From Streptomyces sp. CG1 (GTDB lineage: Bacteria > Actinomycetota > Actinomycetes > Streptomycetales > Streptomycetaceae), in NCBI RefSeq assembly GCF_041080625.1, contig NZ_CP163518.1:310001-374000 (forward strand): a stretch of 64,000 nucleotides of DNA. Direction: 5' to 3'. The notes beneath the pieces were generated by a model. The model worked only from the letters and a program-made list of their open reading frames with translations. It had not been told where the DNA came from and did not search any database. The stretch's first letter is position 1, and each line of letters begins with the position of its first letter. The translations under genes and the position numbers were made by a program. Below, in pieces: positions 27,803 to 36,374 of this stretch.

Positions 27803-29728
27803 ATGTACGCGAAGTTCCCTGAGGGGGCGGCGAAGCGCACCGATCCCGCGGCGGCGGCCGAGGTTCTCTACGACGCCGTCATCGTCGGCGGCGGGATCGC
27901 CGGCGCCCTCATCGCCTCGCGCCTGAGCGACGCCGGCAAGAGGGTACTGATACTCGAAGCGGGCCCGGCCGAGGACCTCACCCTGAGGGGCTACGAGAGC
28001 TACCTCGACCGCTTCTACTCGGCCACCAGCAAGGACAACCAGTCCCCCTACCCGGTCGTCGCAGGCGCCCCGATGCCCCGCGGCACCGATGCACGGCGCA
28101 TCTCTCCGGGCGCGCCCGACGCCTCGGCCTACATCGTCCAGAGCGGGCCCTTCGCCACCGACACCACCTATACCCGGGTCCTCGGCGGCACCACCATGCA
28201 CTGGGAGGCCAAGACGCTGCGGATGCTCCCCGAGGACTTCCGTATGCGCACGCTCTACGGCGAGGGGGCCGACTGGCCGCTCACCTACGAGGACCTCGCC
28301 CCGTACTACAACGAGGCCGAACGCGAGATCGGCGTCTCCGCCGACGTGGAGGACCAGGCCTACCTCGGGATCACCTTCGACGAGGGCTACGTGTTCCCCA
28401 TGAAGGGGCTGCCCCTGTCGTACCTGGACCGGATGGTCGCCAAGGACCTCGACGGGATGCCGGTCGAGCTCGACGGGGAGCGGCGCGAGCTGCGGGTCCG
28501 GCCGTTCCCGCAGGGGCGTAACGGGATACCGAACCCGGCCTTCGACGGTGGGAAGGGTTACGTGCCGCGAGGGGCGGTGAGCACGTACCAGGTCGAGGTC
28601 GGCGGGCGGTGCCAGGGCAACAACAACTGCGTGCCCATCTGCCCGGTGCAGGCCAAGTACAACGCCGGCAAGACCCTCGCGGTGGCCCTCCAGAGCGGCC
28701 GGGTCGACCTGGTGGCCCAGGCGGTGGCCTACAAGGTGCACGTCGACGAGCAGACCCGCCGGGTGACCGAGATCGAGTACCGCCGCTACGACCGGCCCGA
28801 CAGCTCCGGCTTCACCACCATGAGGGCCCGGGGCCGGGTGTTCATCCTGGCCGCCAACGCGGTCGAGAACCCCCGGCTGATGCTGGCCTCCGGCCTGCGC
28901 AGCTCGAGCGGCCTGATGGGGCGGAACTTCATGGACCATGCCTACCTGCTGGCGTGGGCCCTGCTACCAGAGGTGGCCGGCACCTTCCGGGGCACGAACT
29001 GCACGGGCGGCATCACCGACCTGCGCGGGGGCCGCTTCCGCCGCCGCCAGGCGGCATTCAGCGTCGACATCCACAACGACGGCTGGGGCTGGGCCCGGGG
29101 GGCGCCGATGACCGACCTGATCGACCTGGTGGACGCCGGTGGCCGCTACGGCGAGTCCCTCCGCCAGGGCCTGGTGGACCGGGTGTCCCGCCAGCTGCAG
29201 TTGGCGTTCATGGTCGAGGTCCCCGCCAACCCGAGCAACCGGATCACCGTGGACCCGGCCTACACCGACCACCTGGGGAACATGCGGCCCATCCTCACGT
29301 ACGACATCCCCGACTACACGATGCGGGGGGTGGCGTACGCCCGGCAGCTGTCGCGGCGGATCTTCGCCCGCCTCGGAGCCGAGGACCACACCGAGTACGA
29401 CCCGGACTTCTGGGGCTACGCCGTCCACGCCGGCGAGGGGTACGAGATCCGAGGGGGCAACCATCTCGCCGGCACCCACACGATGGGCCGCGACCCGTCG
29501 ACCTCGGTGGTCAACCCGGATCAGCGGTGCTGGGATCACGAGAACCTCTACCTGGTCGGCGGGGGAAGCATGCCCACCGTGGGCACGTCGAACGTGACGC
29601 TCACCATCGCGGCCCTGTGTCTGCGCAGCAGCCGCGCCATGCTGGCCCAGCTCGACTCCGAGACCGCACCGATCCACGTCACCTCGACCGGAGCCGGCCG
29701 GAGCCGGCCTCAGGAGGTGGCCCGGTGA
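27803..29728 (+). CDS. GMC-family FAD sugar oxidoreductase (pyranose-oxidase-like)
   Basis: The 641-residue protein has an N-terminal FAD site, DAVIVGGGIAGALIASRL, near residue 25, and the paired C-terminal GMC signatures HLAGTHTMGRDPSTSVVNP (about residue 553, catalytic His) and GGSMPTVGTSNVTLTIAAL (about residue 595, Asn where many have His). A Cys-rich loop, RCQGNNNCVPICPVQAKYN near residue 270, is typical of the branch with pyranose oxidases, C-glycoside 3-oxidases and gluconate/sorbitol dehydrogenase large subunits. It should oxidise a sugar or glycoside hydroxyl to a ketone. No Tat signal is visible, so it appears cytoplasmic. GGAGGAG lies upstream of ATG 27803. Its stop overlaps the next start (GTGA). 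Confidence 0.88.
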   Translation: MYAKFPEGAAKRTDPAAAAEVLYDAVIVGGGIAGALIASRLSDAGKRVLILEAGPAEDLTLRGYESYLDRFYSATSKDNQSPYPVVAGAPMPRGTDARRISPGAPDASAYIVQSGPFATDTTYTRVLGGTTMHWEAKTLRMLPEDFRMRTLYGEGADWPLTYEDLAPYYNEAEREIGVSADVEDQAYLGITFDEGYVFPMKGLPLSYLDRMVAKDLDGMPVELDGERRELRVRPFPQGRNGIPNPAFDGGKGYVPRGAVSTYQVEVGGRCQGNNNCVPICPVQAKYNAGKTLAVALQSGRVDLVAQAVAYKVHVDEQTRRVTEIEYRRYDRPDSSGFTTMRARGRVFILAANAVENPRLMLASGLRSSSGLMGRNFMDHAYLLAWALLPEVAGTFRGTNCTGGITDLRGGRFRRRQAAFSVDIHNDGWGWARGAPMTDLIDLVDAGGRYGESLRQGLVDRVSRQLQLAFMVEVPANPSNRITVDPAYTDHLGNMRPILTYDIPDYTMRGVAYARQLSRRIFARLGAEDHTEYDPDFWGYAVHAGEGYEIRGGNHLAGTHTMGRDPSTSVVNPDQRCWDHENLYLVGGGSMPTVGTSNVTLTIAALCLRSSRAMLAQLDSETAPIHVTSTGAGRSRPQEVAR

Positions 29729-30837
29729 CCGCGTCGACCATCAACAACCGTGACGACCTGATCAGCTATCTGCACGTGGCGCTGGCACTCGAGCACGCGA
29801 CCATCCCCCCGTACCTGACCGCGTACTACTCCATACAGCCCACCACCAACTCCGACGCCGCCCACATCATCCGGGTGGTCGCGGTGGAGGAGATGCTGCA
29901 CCTGACCCTCGTCGCCAACGTGCTGAACGCCATCGGCGGGAAGCCCGACCTGACCCGCCCCGGCTTCGTGCCGTCCTACCCGGCCTACCTGCCCGACGGG
30001 GAGAACGACTTCACCGTCGACCTGCGGCCCCTGTCCCCCGAGGCGGTGGAGACGTTCTGCAAGATCGAGCGGCCGGGCCAGGCCCCCAGCGCCGACGCAC
30101 GGCTGCTGCGCACACCGGACAGCGGGGGTCGGGTACTGGCCTTCAGCCCGACGGCCGAGGGGATGCGCTTCTACAGCATCGGCGAGTTCTACGCGGAGAT
30201 CATCGAAGGGCTCGAGAAGGTGGCGGCCGACGACCCCAAGCTCTTCTCCGGAGATCCGGCCCTGCAGGTGGGGCCCGAGTACTTCTACTCCGGCGGCGGG
30301 GCGGTGATCGTCGTCTCCGACCTGGACTCGGCCGGCCGGGCGCTGCGCTTCATCGCCGCCCAGGGCGAGGGCCTCGATTCCGGCATCTACGACGCGGACG
30401 GGGAGCTGGCCCACTACTACCGGTTCCGGCAGTTGCAGCTCGGCCGCTATTACCAGGTGGGCGACGACCCCGACGCACCTTCGGGGCCGCCGCTCAGGGT
30501 CGCCTGGGACGATGTGTACAAGGTGAAGGTGAGTGCCCGGCTGGCCGACTACCCGGCCGGTTCGGAACTCGCCGGTGTCGCCCGGGACTTCAACGCCGAC
30601 TACGGGGCCTTCCTCGCCCTGCTCACCAAGGCGTTCAACGGGCAGCCGGGCCTTCTGCAGGACGCCGTCTGCGACATGTTCCGGCTGCGCGACGGGTTCA
30701 ACCGGCTGGTGCGCAACCCCCTGCCGGGCAGCGACGGCCTGCACGCCGCTCCCACCTTCGAGATCCCGGCCGCGTTCGGGGCCGGTCCGGAGGCCGCACC
30801 GGCCGCCGGCGAGAGTGCCCAGGGGGTGACGCGGTGA
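29725..30837 (+). CDS. VioB-type ferritin-like protein
   Basis: The 370-residue protein starts at GTG 29725 inside the GMC stop (GTGA). Its N-terminal half is the four-helix ferritin-like domain found at the C-terminus of VioB/RebD-type iminophenylpyruvate dimer synthases: LISYLHVALALEHATIPPYL and IIRVVAVEEMLHLTLVANVL, with the Glu and ExxH residues of a possible di-iron site, then IGEFYAEIIEGLEKV with a further Glu. The rest is not recognised. Tight coupling to the oxidoreductase suggests a partner in electron or oxygen chemistry. No indole-pigment gene is nearby, so a violacein-like role is unlikely. Confidence 0.8.
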   Translation: MTASTINNRDDLISYLHVALALEHATIPPYLTAYYSIQPTTNSDAAHIIRVVAVEEMLHLTLVANVLNAIGGKPDLTRPGFVPSYPAYLPDGENDFTVDLRPLSPEAVETFCKIERPGQAPSADARLLRTPDSGGRVLAFSPTAEGMRFYSIGEFYAEIIEGLEKVAADDPKLFSGDPALQVGPEYFYSGGGAVIVVSDLDSAGRALRFIAAQGEGLDSGIYDADGELAHYYRFRQLQLGRYYQVGDDPDAPSGPPLRVAWDDVYKVKVSARLADYPAGSELAGVARDFNADYGAFLALLTKAFNGQPGLLQDAVCDMFRLRDGFNRLVRNPLPGSDGLHAAPTFEIPAAFGAGPEAAPAAGESAQGVTR

Positions 30838-31373
30838 CCGCCCCGCAGTTCGGGGAGTTCCTGTCCCTGTCGGTCGACCTGACCGCCTTTGAAGAGACCA
30901 CGCTGCTCGGCACCGGTCTGGCCCGCCACTACCTGGCCAAAGTGCGGGCCGCCTGCGGCGACGAGGTCGTCACCGCCCTCTTGGACGCCCACCGGGCAGC
31001 CCGGGCGGAGGCGGCCGTTGATGCCTGCGGCCATGACCGTGCCCTGCCTGACCGGGCCTTGCTCGACCGGGCTCTGCTCGACCGCGCCCTGCGCCACCGG
31101 ATCTTCAGCGACGACCGCCTCGGCCCGGTGGCCCGCAATGTGATCAAGCTCTGGTACGCCGGGATGTGGTGCGCGCTGCCACCCGAGTGGATCGACTGCT
31201 ACGGGGCCCGTTCGGCGGCCGACACCTCCGCGGTCACCGCCGCCGCCTACCAGGAGGGGCTGCTCTGGCGGGCCATCGGGGCCAATCCGCCAGGTGCAAA
31301 GGCCCCCGGTTACGGCTCCTGGGCTCAGCCACCCCGCATCGAGCACCGCTACCTGAATGGGGCGACGAAATGA
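30834..31373 (+). CDS. Sorbitol/gluconate-dehydrogenase small-subunit-like protein
   Basis: The 179-residue product starts at a GTG overlapping the previous stop. It resembles small subunits of membrane flavo-dehydrogenases such as D-sorbitol dehydrogenase: FLSLSVDLTAFEETTLLGTG at the N-terminus, NVIKLWYAGMWCALPPEW in the middle and AAYQEGLLWRAIGANPPGAK toward the end. Those subunits normally carry a Tat signal and assist export and assembly of the GMC large subunit. Here the leader is absent, which matches the leaderless GMC protein. A 15-bp internal repeat, about four copies around 31045-31100, encodes DRALLDRALLDRAL. It probably stabilises the oxidoreductase. Confidence 0.75.
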   Translation: MTAPQFGEFLSLSVDLTAFEETTLLGTGLARHYLAKVRAACGDEVVTALLDAHRAARAEAAVDACGHDRALPDRALLDRALLDRALRHRIFSDDRLGPVARNVIKLWYAGMWCALPPEWIDCYGARSAADTSAVTAAAYQEGLLWRAIGANPPGAKAPGYGSWAQPPRIEHRYLNGATK

Positions 31374-32284
31374 CCGACTTGGCGGACCGCCTCGGCCCGG
31401 ACAAGGTGAAGCTCGGCGTCTGCTGCACCCTGTGGTGGAACGACGACTTCCCCGCCATCGACGCCGGCATCTCCTTCGGCCAGGCCGTGAGCGAGATGGC
31501 GCTCGCCGGCTTCCAGGGCTGCAGCATCGGGCACAAGTACCCCTCGGACGCCGCCGCGCTCAAGACCGCCCTCGATCTCCGCGGCCTACGGGTGTCCGAG
31601 CCCTGGACGAGCACGTACTTCACGATCGGCAGGATGCGGCACAAGACGATCGCCGCCTTCGAGGAGACGCTGGCCCATGTCAAGGCGCTGGGCGGGACCG
31701 AGTTGGTCGTGGCCGAGTTCGGAGCGTCGTCGCACCTGCTCCCCGTCGACGTGTTCGCCAACCGTCCGGTTTTCACCGACGCCCAGTGGGACGCCCTGAC
31801 GTCGGGCCTGGACGAGCTCGGCAAGATCGCGGGCTCGGCCGGGATGAAGCTCAGCTATCACCACCACATGGGTACCGGCGTGATGACCCGGGCCGATGTC
31901 GACCGGCTGATGGCCTCGACCGATCCGGCCCTGGTCCACCTCCTGCTGGACACCGCGCACATCGCCTTTGCCGGCGACGATCCGCTGGAGCTGGCCCGGG
32001 CTCACGCCGACCGCATCGGCCACGTCCACATGAAGAGCATCCGGCCCGAGGTCGTGAGCCGGGTGCGTGAGGAAGGCCTGTCGTTCCAGGAGGGCGTCGA
32101 GCTCGGCGTCTTCACCGTGCCCGGAGACGGAGCGATCGACTTCCGGCCCATCCTCGAGGTGCTGGCCGACGCCGATTACCAGGGGTGGCTGGTCGTGGAG
32201 GCCGAGCAGGATCCGAACAAGGCCAACCCGCTCGAGTACGCCAAGAAGGCCCGCGCCTACCTCGCCGACGTCCTGGGCTGGTGA
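31370..32284 (+). CDS. IolE-like sugar isomerase/dehydratase (TIM barrel)
   Basis: The 304-residue protein overlaps the previous stop (ATGA). It is an AP-endonuclease-2-type TIM barrel closest in appearance to 2-keto-myo-inositol dehydratase IolE: VKLGVCCTLWWNDDFP at the start, ELVVAEFG, MKLSYHHHMGTGVMTRADVD, LLLDTAHIAFAGDDP and DYQGWLVVEAEQDP. The Glu, Asp, His and terminal Glu of these motifs form the metal site in the family. IolE removes water next to a keto group on a ring. Following a sugar oxidase, this protein would plausibly dehydrate or isomerise a keto-sugar. C-deglycosidase subunits share the same fold and are a real alternative. Confidence 0.85.
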   Translation: MTDLADRLGPDKVKLGVCCTLWWNDDFPAIDAGISFGQAVSEMALAGFQGCSIGHKYPSDAAALKTALDLRGLRVSEPWTSTYFTIGRMRHKTIAAFEETLAHVKALGGTELVVAEFGASSHLLPVDVFANRPVFTDAQWDALTSGLDELGKIAGSAGMKLSYHHHMGTGVMTRADVDRLMASTDPALVHLLLDTAHIAFAGDDPLELARAHADRIGHVHMKSIRPEVVSRVREEGLSFQEGVELGVFTVPGDGAIDFRPILEVLADADYQGWLVVEAEQDPNKANPLEYAKKARAYLADVLGW

Positions 32285-32286
32285 CG

Positions 32287-33282
32287 ATGAACGCGACATT
32301 CAGGCGAGACGTCTTCTTCAGCTTCTTCATGTTCACGGCCGATTTGAGGCCGCAGGACCCGGGTTACACCCAGATCCTGATCCGTCATCTGAAGGCCCTT
32401 ACGGACATGGGCTACGACGGCTTCGACGTGCACATCGCCTCCCAGTCCACGACCGTCGATCACAAGCTTGAGGTCGACAGCTATATCGGCCTCAAGAAAG
32501 CATTCGACCAGGCAGGGCTGCAGGAGGCGAAGTTCACCACCAACGTCGGGACCACGCGGACCTTCGACCCGACGTCACCGTACGAGGATCAGCGCAGGCA
32601 GGCCCTGTCCTACCTCAAGTCACGCGTTGACATCACGCGGGTCCTGGGCGGCGACTCGATCATGTCAGGGCCCTTCCTCTACCCCTACGGCGTCTTTCCG
32701 GTCACGGACACCAATGAACCGCTGTGGAGCGACGCCCTCCAGGACTGGATGAAGCCGCGCTATCACGCGGCGCGTTCCGTCTTCGAAGAGCTGTCGGAGT
32801 ACGCCGCGGCGCGAGGAGTGCAGCTCGCCATCGAGCCCGTCAAGAGCTGGGAGACGCCCCCGCCCAACATGGTCTCGGAGGTACTCGATTTCCTCGATGG
32901 CCTCCGGCACGCGCAGGGCGGCGTGACGATCGACACCGCGCAAGTCGTGATGGAAAGCCAGGGGCCGTCGGTCTTCAAGGATAATATCGCGCGAGCCGTA
33001 CGGCAGGACCGACTCTCCTACGTGCACATATCCGCACCCGACCGGGGTGCGGTGAAAGACAGCTGGATCCCGTGGGACATCCTCCTGAACGAGATCGAGC
33101 CGGTCTATCGCGGGCCGTACCTGATCGAAGTGTTCAACGCGATCCCGCCGTTCGACAGCTCCATGCGCATGGCACGCCGGCGTTTCTGGCGGCCGGGCGA
33201 GGACGACCCGGTACCGGGCAGGGACAGCGCTTACGACGTCGCGAGGGCTGCGTTGGCGGAACTGCGAGCGCACACCTCATAA
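32287..33282 (+). CDS. Second sugar phosphate isomerase/epimerase-type TIM barrel
   Basis: Two bases after the IolE-like gene, this 331-residue protein is another xylose-isomerase-like TIM barrel of a clearly different lineage: MGYDGFDVHIASQSTTVDH, KFTTNVGTTRTFDP, RGVQLAIEPVKSWETPPPNM (metal Glu), GGVTIDTAQVVMESQG, LSYVHISAPDRGAVKD and GPYLIEVFNAIPPFD. The acids and His for a divalent metal are in place. Tagatose-epimerase and deglycosidase proteins share this layout. It probably carries out an enolisation step on the same oxidised sugar as its neighbour, or forms a complex with it. Confidence 0.82.
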   Translation: MNATFRRDVFFSFFMFTADLRPQDPGYTQILIRHLKALTDMGYDGFDVHIASQSTTVDHKLEVDSYIGLKKAFDQAGLQEAKFTTNVGTTRTFDPTSPYEDQRRQALSYLKSRVDITRVLGGDSIMSGPFLYPYGVFPVTDTNEPLWSDALQDWMKPRYHAARSVFEELSEYAAARGVQLAIEPVKSWETPPPNMVSEVLDFLDGLRHAQGGVTIDTAQVVMESQGPSVFKDNIARAVRQDRLSYVHISAPDRGAVKDSWIPWDILLNEIEPVYRGPYLIEVFNAIPPFDSSMRMARRRFWRPGEDDPVPGRDSAYDVARAALAELRAHTS

Positions 33283-33299
33283 CCTCGGAAAGGTCCCGC

Positions 33300-34127
33300 A
33301 TGCTGGCTCAGGTGTCAGATCCCATCATCATGGTCGTGAAGCAGGAAGGCGACGTACGTATTCACACCTTCGTCTCCTCCTTCGCGTACAGCAACATTGC
33401 GAACGCCACGCACATCATCGAAACCAGGAATCAACTTGTCCTCGTCGATGGGCAGTTCCTCGTTCCTTACGCAAGGGCATTCAGGGACTACGCAGACAGC
33501 CTGGGCAAGCCGATCGAAAGGCTGTACCTCTCACACCGGCACCCTGACCACTGGTTCGGCTTGGGGGCCGCATTCAGCGACGTCGAGATCCACGCGTTGT
33601 CCGAAACCATGGACTTCATCCAGGAGCATGGGGAGGACTCGAGAAGTGACCACTGGAAGCTCGGTGATCTCGTTCCGGAGCACATAGTCGTTCCCAAGCA
33701 GGTCGTCAGCCCCGGTGGCGAGACGATCGACGGGGTCAGGTATGTCTTCGACCGCGTCACAGACACCGAGATCGACTATCACCTCACCATCAGGCTCCCT
33801 GAGCTGGGCGTGTATTTCGCACAGGACCTGCTCTACAGCGGCACCCATCTGTATCTCACGAAACACATGGACCACTGGATTCGGGTGCTGCAAGAAATGC
33901 TGGTGTCGGACTACGAGTTGTTCATGCCGGGCCACGGCCTGCCGGCCGACAAGAATGAGGTCGCCCGTAACGTCGAGTACCTTTCGACCGCTCGGCAGGC
34001 GATCGGCAACGGGCTGACGGACAACGCCTTCAAGGCTTTCATGCTGCAGCGGTATCCGGAACGCAAATGTCCGGGGATATTCGACATCTACATGCCCCGG
34101 CTGTTCGGCGGTGCGAGCGACTACTGA
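33300..34127 (+). CDS. MBL-fold metallo-hydrolase
   Basis: The 275-residue protein has the metallo-beta-lactamase signature SHRHPDHWFGLG near residue 77 (HxHxDH variant), followed by LGVYFAQDLLYSGTH with the bridging Asp and ELFMPGHGLPADKNEV with the last His. Members cleave esters, lactones or thioesters with two zinc or iron ions. No signal peptide is seen. A GGAAAGG site precedes the ATG, and the gene follows the epimerase by 17 bases. In this setting, hydrolysis of a sugar-derived lactone or ring intermediate is a reasonable guess. From here to about 36.1 kb the base composition is noticeably less GC-rich than in the first genes of the cluster. Confidence 0.87.
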   Translation: MLAQVSDPIIMVVKQEGDVRIHTFVSSFAYSNIANATHIIETRNQLVLVDGQFLVPYARAFRDYADSLGKPIERLYLSHRHPDHWFGLGAAFSDVEIHALSETMDFIQEHGEDSRSDHWKLGDLVPEHIVVPKQVVSPGGETIDGVRYVFDRVTDTEIDYHLTIRLPELGVYFAQDLLYSGTHLYLTKHMDHWIRVLQEMLVSDYELFMPGHGLPADKNEVARNVEYLSTARQAIGNGLTDNAFKAFMLQRYPERKCPGIFDIYMPRLFGGASDY

Positions 34128-34146
34128 GGGCGGAGGGGTTCACACC

Positions 34147-35802
34147 ATGAGCGAGGGTTGCACTGTTGGACGGTACCTGGTCGACCGGCTCCGTCAACTC
34201 GGGCTGGGGCATCTGTTTTCCATCGCGGGCGACTATTCGATAGAGTGGTTGAACCGGTACGTCACACCGAGCAGCATCGAAATCATCGAGGAAGTCAACG
34301 AGGTCAATGCCGGTTACGCGGCGGACGGGTACGCGAGACTGAAGGGTATCGGGGCCCTCTGTGTCACCTACTCCGCGGGCGCATTGTGTGCCGTGAACGC
34401 GGTCGCCGGCGCCTACGTCGAGAAGGTGCCGCTCGTGCTGATCAATGGCACACCGAGCATAAAGAAGACTCTCACCTTCGAGCAGACCGGCTTCAGTGCG
34501 CATCACTTCATCAGCGGCCGTGAAACAGATATGCAATCGTTCGAGCATATAACGGTCGCAACCGTACGAGTCGACAACCCGGATCTTGCGCCGGCGCTGA
34601 TCGATTATGCACTGACCCAGTGCATCACCGAACGACGCCCGATCTACATTGAGCTTCTGCAGGACATGGTGGACTTGGAGTGCGAGCCGCCGAGGGGCGT
34701 TCTGAAGCCGGCCAGGATCTTGTCGGACAAGACCAGCCTGGAACAGTCGGTCGCACAGATCTGCGCAAAGCTTGAGAGCGCCGAGAACCCACTCATCTGG
34801 CTGGGCGTAGAGATCGACCGGTTCGGCCTTCAGGACAAGGCCATGAGCCTGATCCAGCAACTGAACGTCCCCTTCGTCACGGAACTCCTCAGTAAGGCCG
34901 TCCTCTCCGAAGATGACGCGCTGTTTGCCGGCGTGCTCGACGGCCAGGCATCATCGACAGCCGTCACGGAGCTGGCTGCGGCATCTGATTTCGTACTGGC
35001 CCTCGGCGTGTGGCTGACCGACATCAACTCGTTGGGCTGGGACCCGGACTACGACAAGACCGCATTTGCGTCGTTCGACGCGGTCAAGTTCGGCACCTAC
35101 TTCGGCGGACAGGTCGCGTTGGAGCACCTGATCGACGGCATACTGGCAGAAAAAGTTGCGCCCAAAGTGCGGAAGCTGCCGGAGAAGCCGGCGCGGAGCG
35201 CGCGGACCGTGGGCTCGTCCGACGTGATCACGTACCAGGGGTTCTACAACTTCGTCCAGCAGTACATCGACAGGAAAACCATCGTCAGCGCCGACGCGAG
35301 CATGAACTACTTCGGAAGTCTGCTGCTCGATGTGCCAGGGCCGGGCGGGTTCGTCGTTCAGTCGTCCTACTCATCGATCGGCTACAGCGCGGCGGCTGCG
35401 ACGGGTATCTGCCTGGCAAAAAAGCCCGACCAAAGGGCAATGGTCTTCACGGGCGACGGCGGCTTCCAAATGACCGCCCAATGCCTCTCGACGCAGACTC
35501 GTTTCAAGCTCAACCCGATCATCTTCGTCATCGACAACGGAGTCTACGCCGTGGAGCAGTGGCTAGCCGACGCATCGGTCTTCCATGCCGACAAGCCGTT
35601 CTACAAGCCGTGCATCCTGCACCGGTGGAATTACAGCCTGCTGTCCGAGGTGTTCGGTTGCCGGGGGTGGGAAGTCGGCACGTATGGAGAGCTGGGGGAT
35701 GCCGTGACGGGCGCTCTGAAGAACGCGAGCAGCCCCTCCATCATCCAGGTCCGAGTACCGGACAAATCAATCCCCGACAATGCGAAGTGGAAAGCCCAGT
35801 AG
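34147..35802 (+). CDS. TPP-dependent decarboxylase-family enzyme
   Basis: The 551-residue protein has the three-domain layout of pyruvate/indolepyruvate decarboxylases: an N-terminal PYR domain with the catalytic Glu in EIIEEVNEVNAGYAADGYAR (about residue 50) and a C-terminal PP domain with the Mg-TPP motif MVFTGDGGFQMTAQ through FVIDNGVYAVEQWL (about residues 433-465). Possible reactions are decarboxylation, carboligation or, as in IolD, hydrolysis of a cyclic dione. Sequence does not decide between them. Starting at ATG 34147 with GGAGGGG upstream, it follows the MBL gene by 19 bases. It would act late in the pathway, on a 2-keto acid or diketone. Confidence 0.88.
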   Translation: MSEGCTVGRYLVDRLRQLGLGHLFSIAGDYSIEWLNRYVTPSSIEIIEEVNEVNAGYAADGYARLKGIGALCVTYSAGALCAVNAVAGAYVEKVPLVLINGTPSIKKTLTFEQTGFSAHHFISGRETDMQSFEHITVATVRVDNPDLAPALIDYALTQCITERRPIYIELLQDMVDLECEPPRGVLKPARILSDKTSLEQSVAQICAKLESAENPLIWLGVEIDRFGLQDKAMSLIQQLNVPFVTELLSKAVLSEDDALFAGVLDGQASSTAVTELAAASDFVLALGVWLTDINSLGWDPDYDKTAFASFDAVKFGTYFGGQVALEHLIDGILAEKVAPKVRKLPEKPARSARTVGSSDVITYQGFYNFVQQYIDRKTIVSADASMNYFGSLLLDVPGPGGFVVQSSYSSIGYSAAAATGICLAKKPDQRAMVFTGDGGFQMTAQCLSTQTRFKLNPIIFVIDNGVYAVEQWLADASVFHADKPFYKPCILHRWNYSLLSEVFGCRGWEVGTYGELGDAVTGALKNASSPSIIQVRVPDKSIPDNAKWKAQ

Positions 35803-35822
35803 TAGGACACGAGGAGAGAACA

Positions 35823-36131
35823 ATGCCGACGAAGATCACTGCAATCTACGAGAACCCGAAATCACCCGAGGAGTTCGAGGCCAGTCACCACGAGCAGATC
35901 GAGCTGGCGAAGAAGATCCCCGGAGTCAACAGGATCGAGAGCGCGAAGGTCTGGCCGAAGGAGGACGGCAGCGCGACCCCGGCCTATCGCGTACTCGACA
36001 TGTACTTCACCGACTACGATGCGGCCAGCAGGGCCGTAACGACGGAAGAGGCATCGGCGTTTGTCGCCAAGGTCTTCGAGCTGGCGACTGGCGGCGTGCG
36101 GCTCCTCTTCACAGATGTCGAGGAGATCTGA
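35823..36131 (+). CDS. EthD-type small dimeric alpha/beta protein
   Basis: The 102-residue protein is a ferredoxin-like alpha/beta-barrel of the EthD family: KITAIYENPKSPEEFEASHH near the start with the conserved His, IPGVNRIESAKVWPKEDG in the middle and YRVLDMYFTDYDAASRAV. EthD proteins accompany oxidative degradation clusters and some act as small cyclases or isomerases. GAGGAG precedes the ATG, and the gene is the last of the run, 20 bases after the TPP enzyme. Its role in this pathway is unknown. Confidence 0.85.
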   Translation: MPTKITAIYENPKSPEEFEASHHEQIELAKKIPGVNRIESAKVWPKEDGSATPAYRVLDMYFTDYDAASRAVTTEEASAFVAKVFELATGGVRLLFTDVEEI

Positions 36132-36374
36132 CCTCGACTCTTCCGAGGCGTGGCGCCCTCGCCGTCAGCGACTGCCTGCCCGACATGTCCCGTGCCATGG
36201 CGGGGCGGGCCGTCGCATAACGCTGCGGGGGCGTCGGGCTCCACGGGCCCGAGTCTGTCACCCGCCACACCCGCGTCCTGGAAACCCTTACCAGCGAGCT
36301 GCACTCGCTCCAGGCCCAGGGCTCTCCGTCCGGGCCACGACCCGGCGACCGAGGCGACGTGGTCCATCGCCTTG

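Noticed and set aside
29725..30837. Violacein- or rebeccamycin-type pigment biosynthesis suggested by the VioB-like domain
   Set aside because: Only the ferritin-like part is present, with no tryptophan oxidase or other pigment genes nearby.
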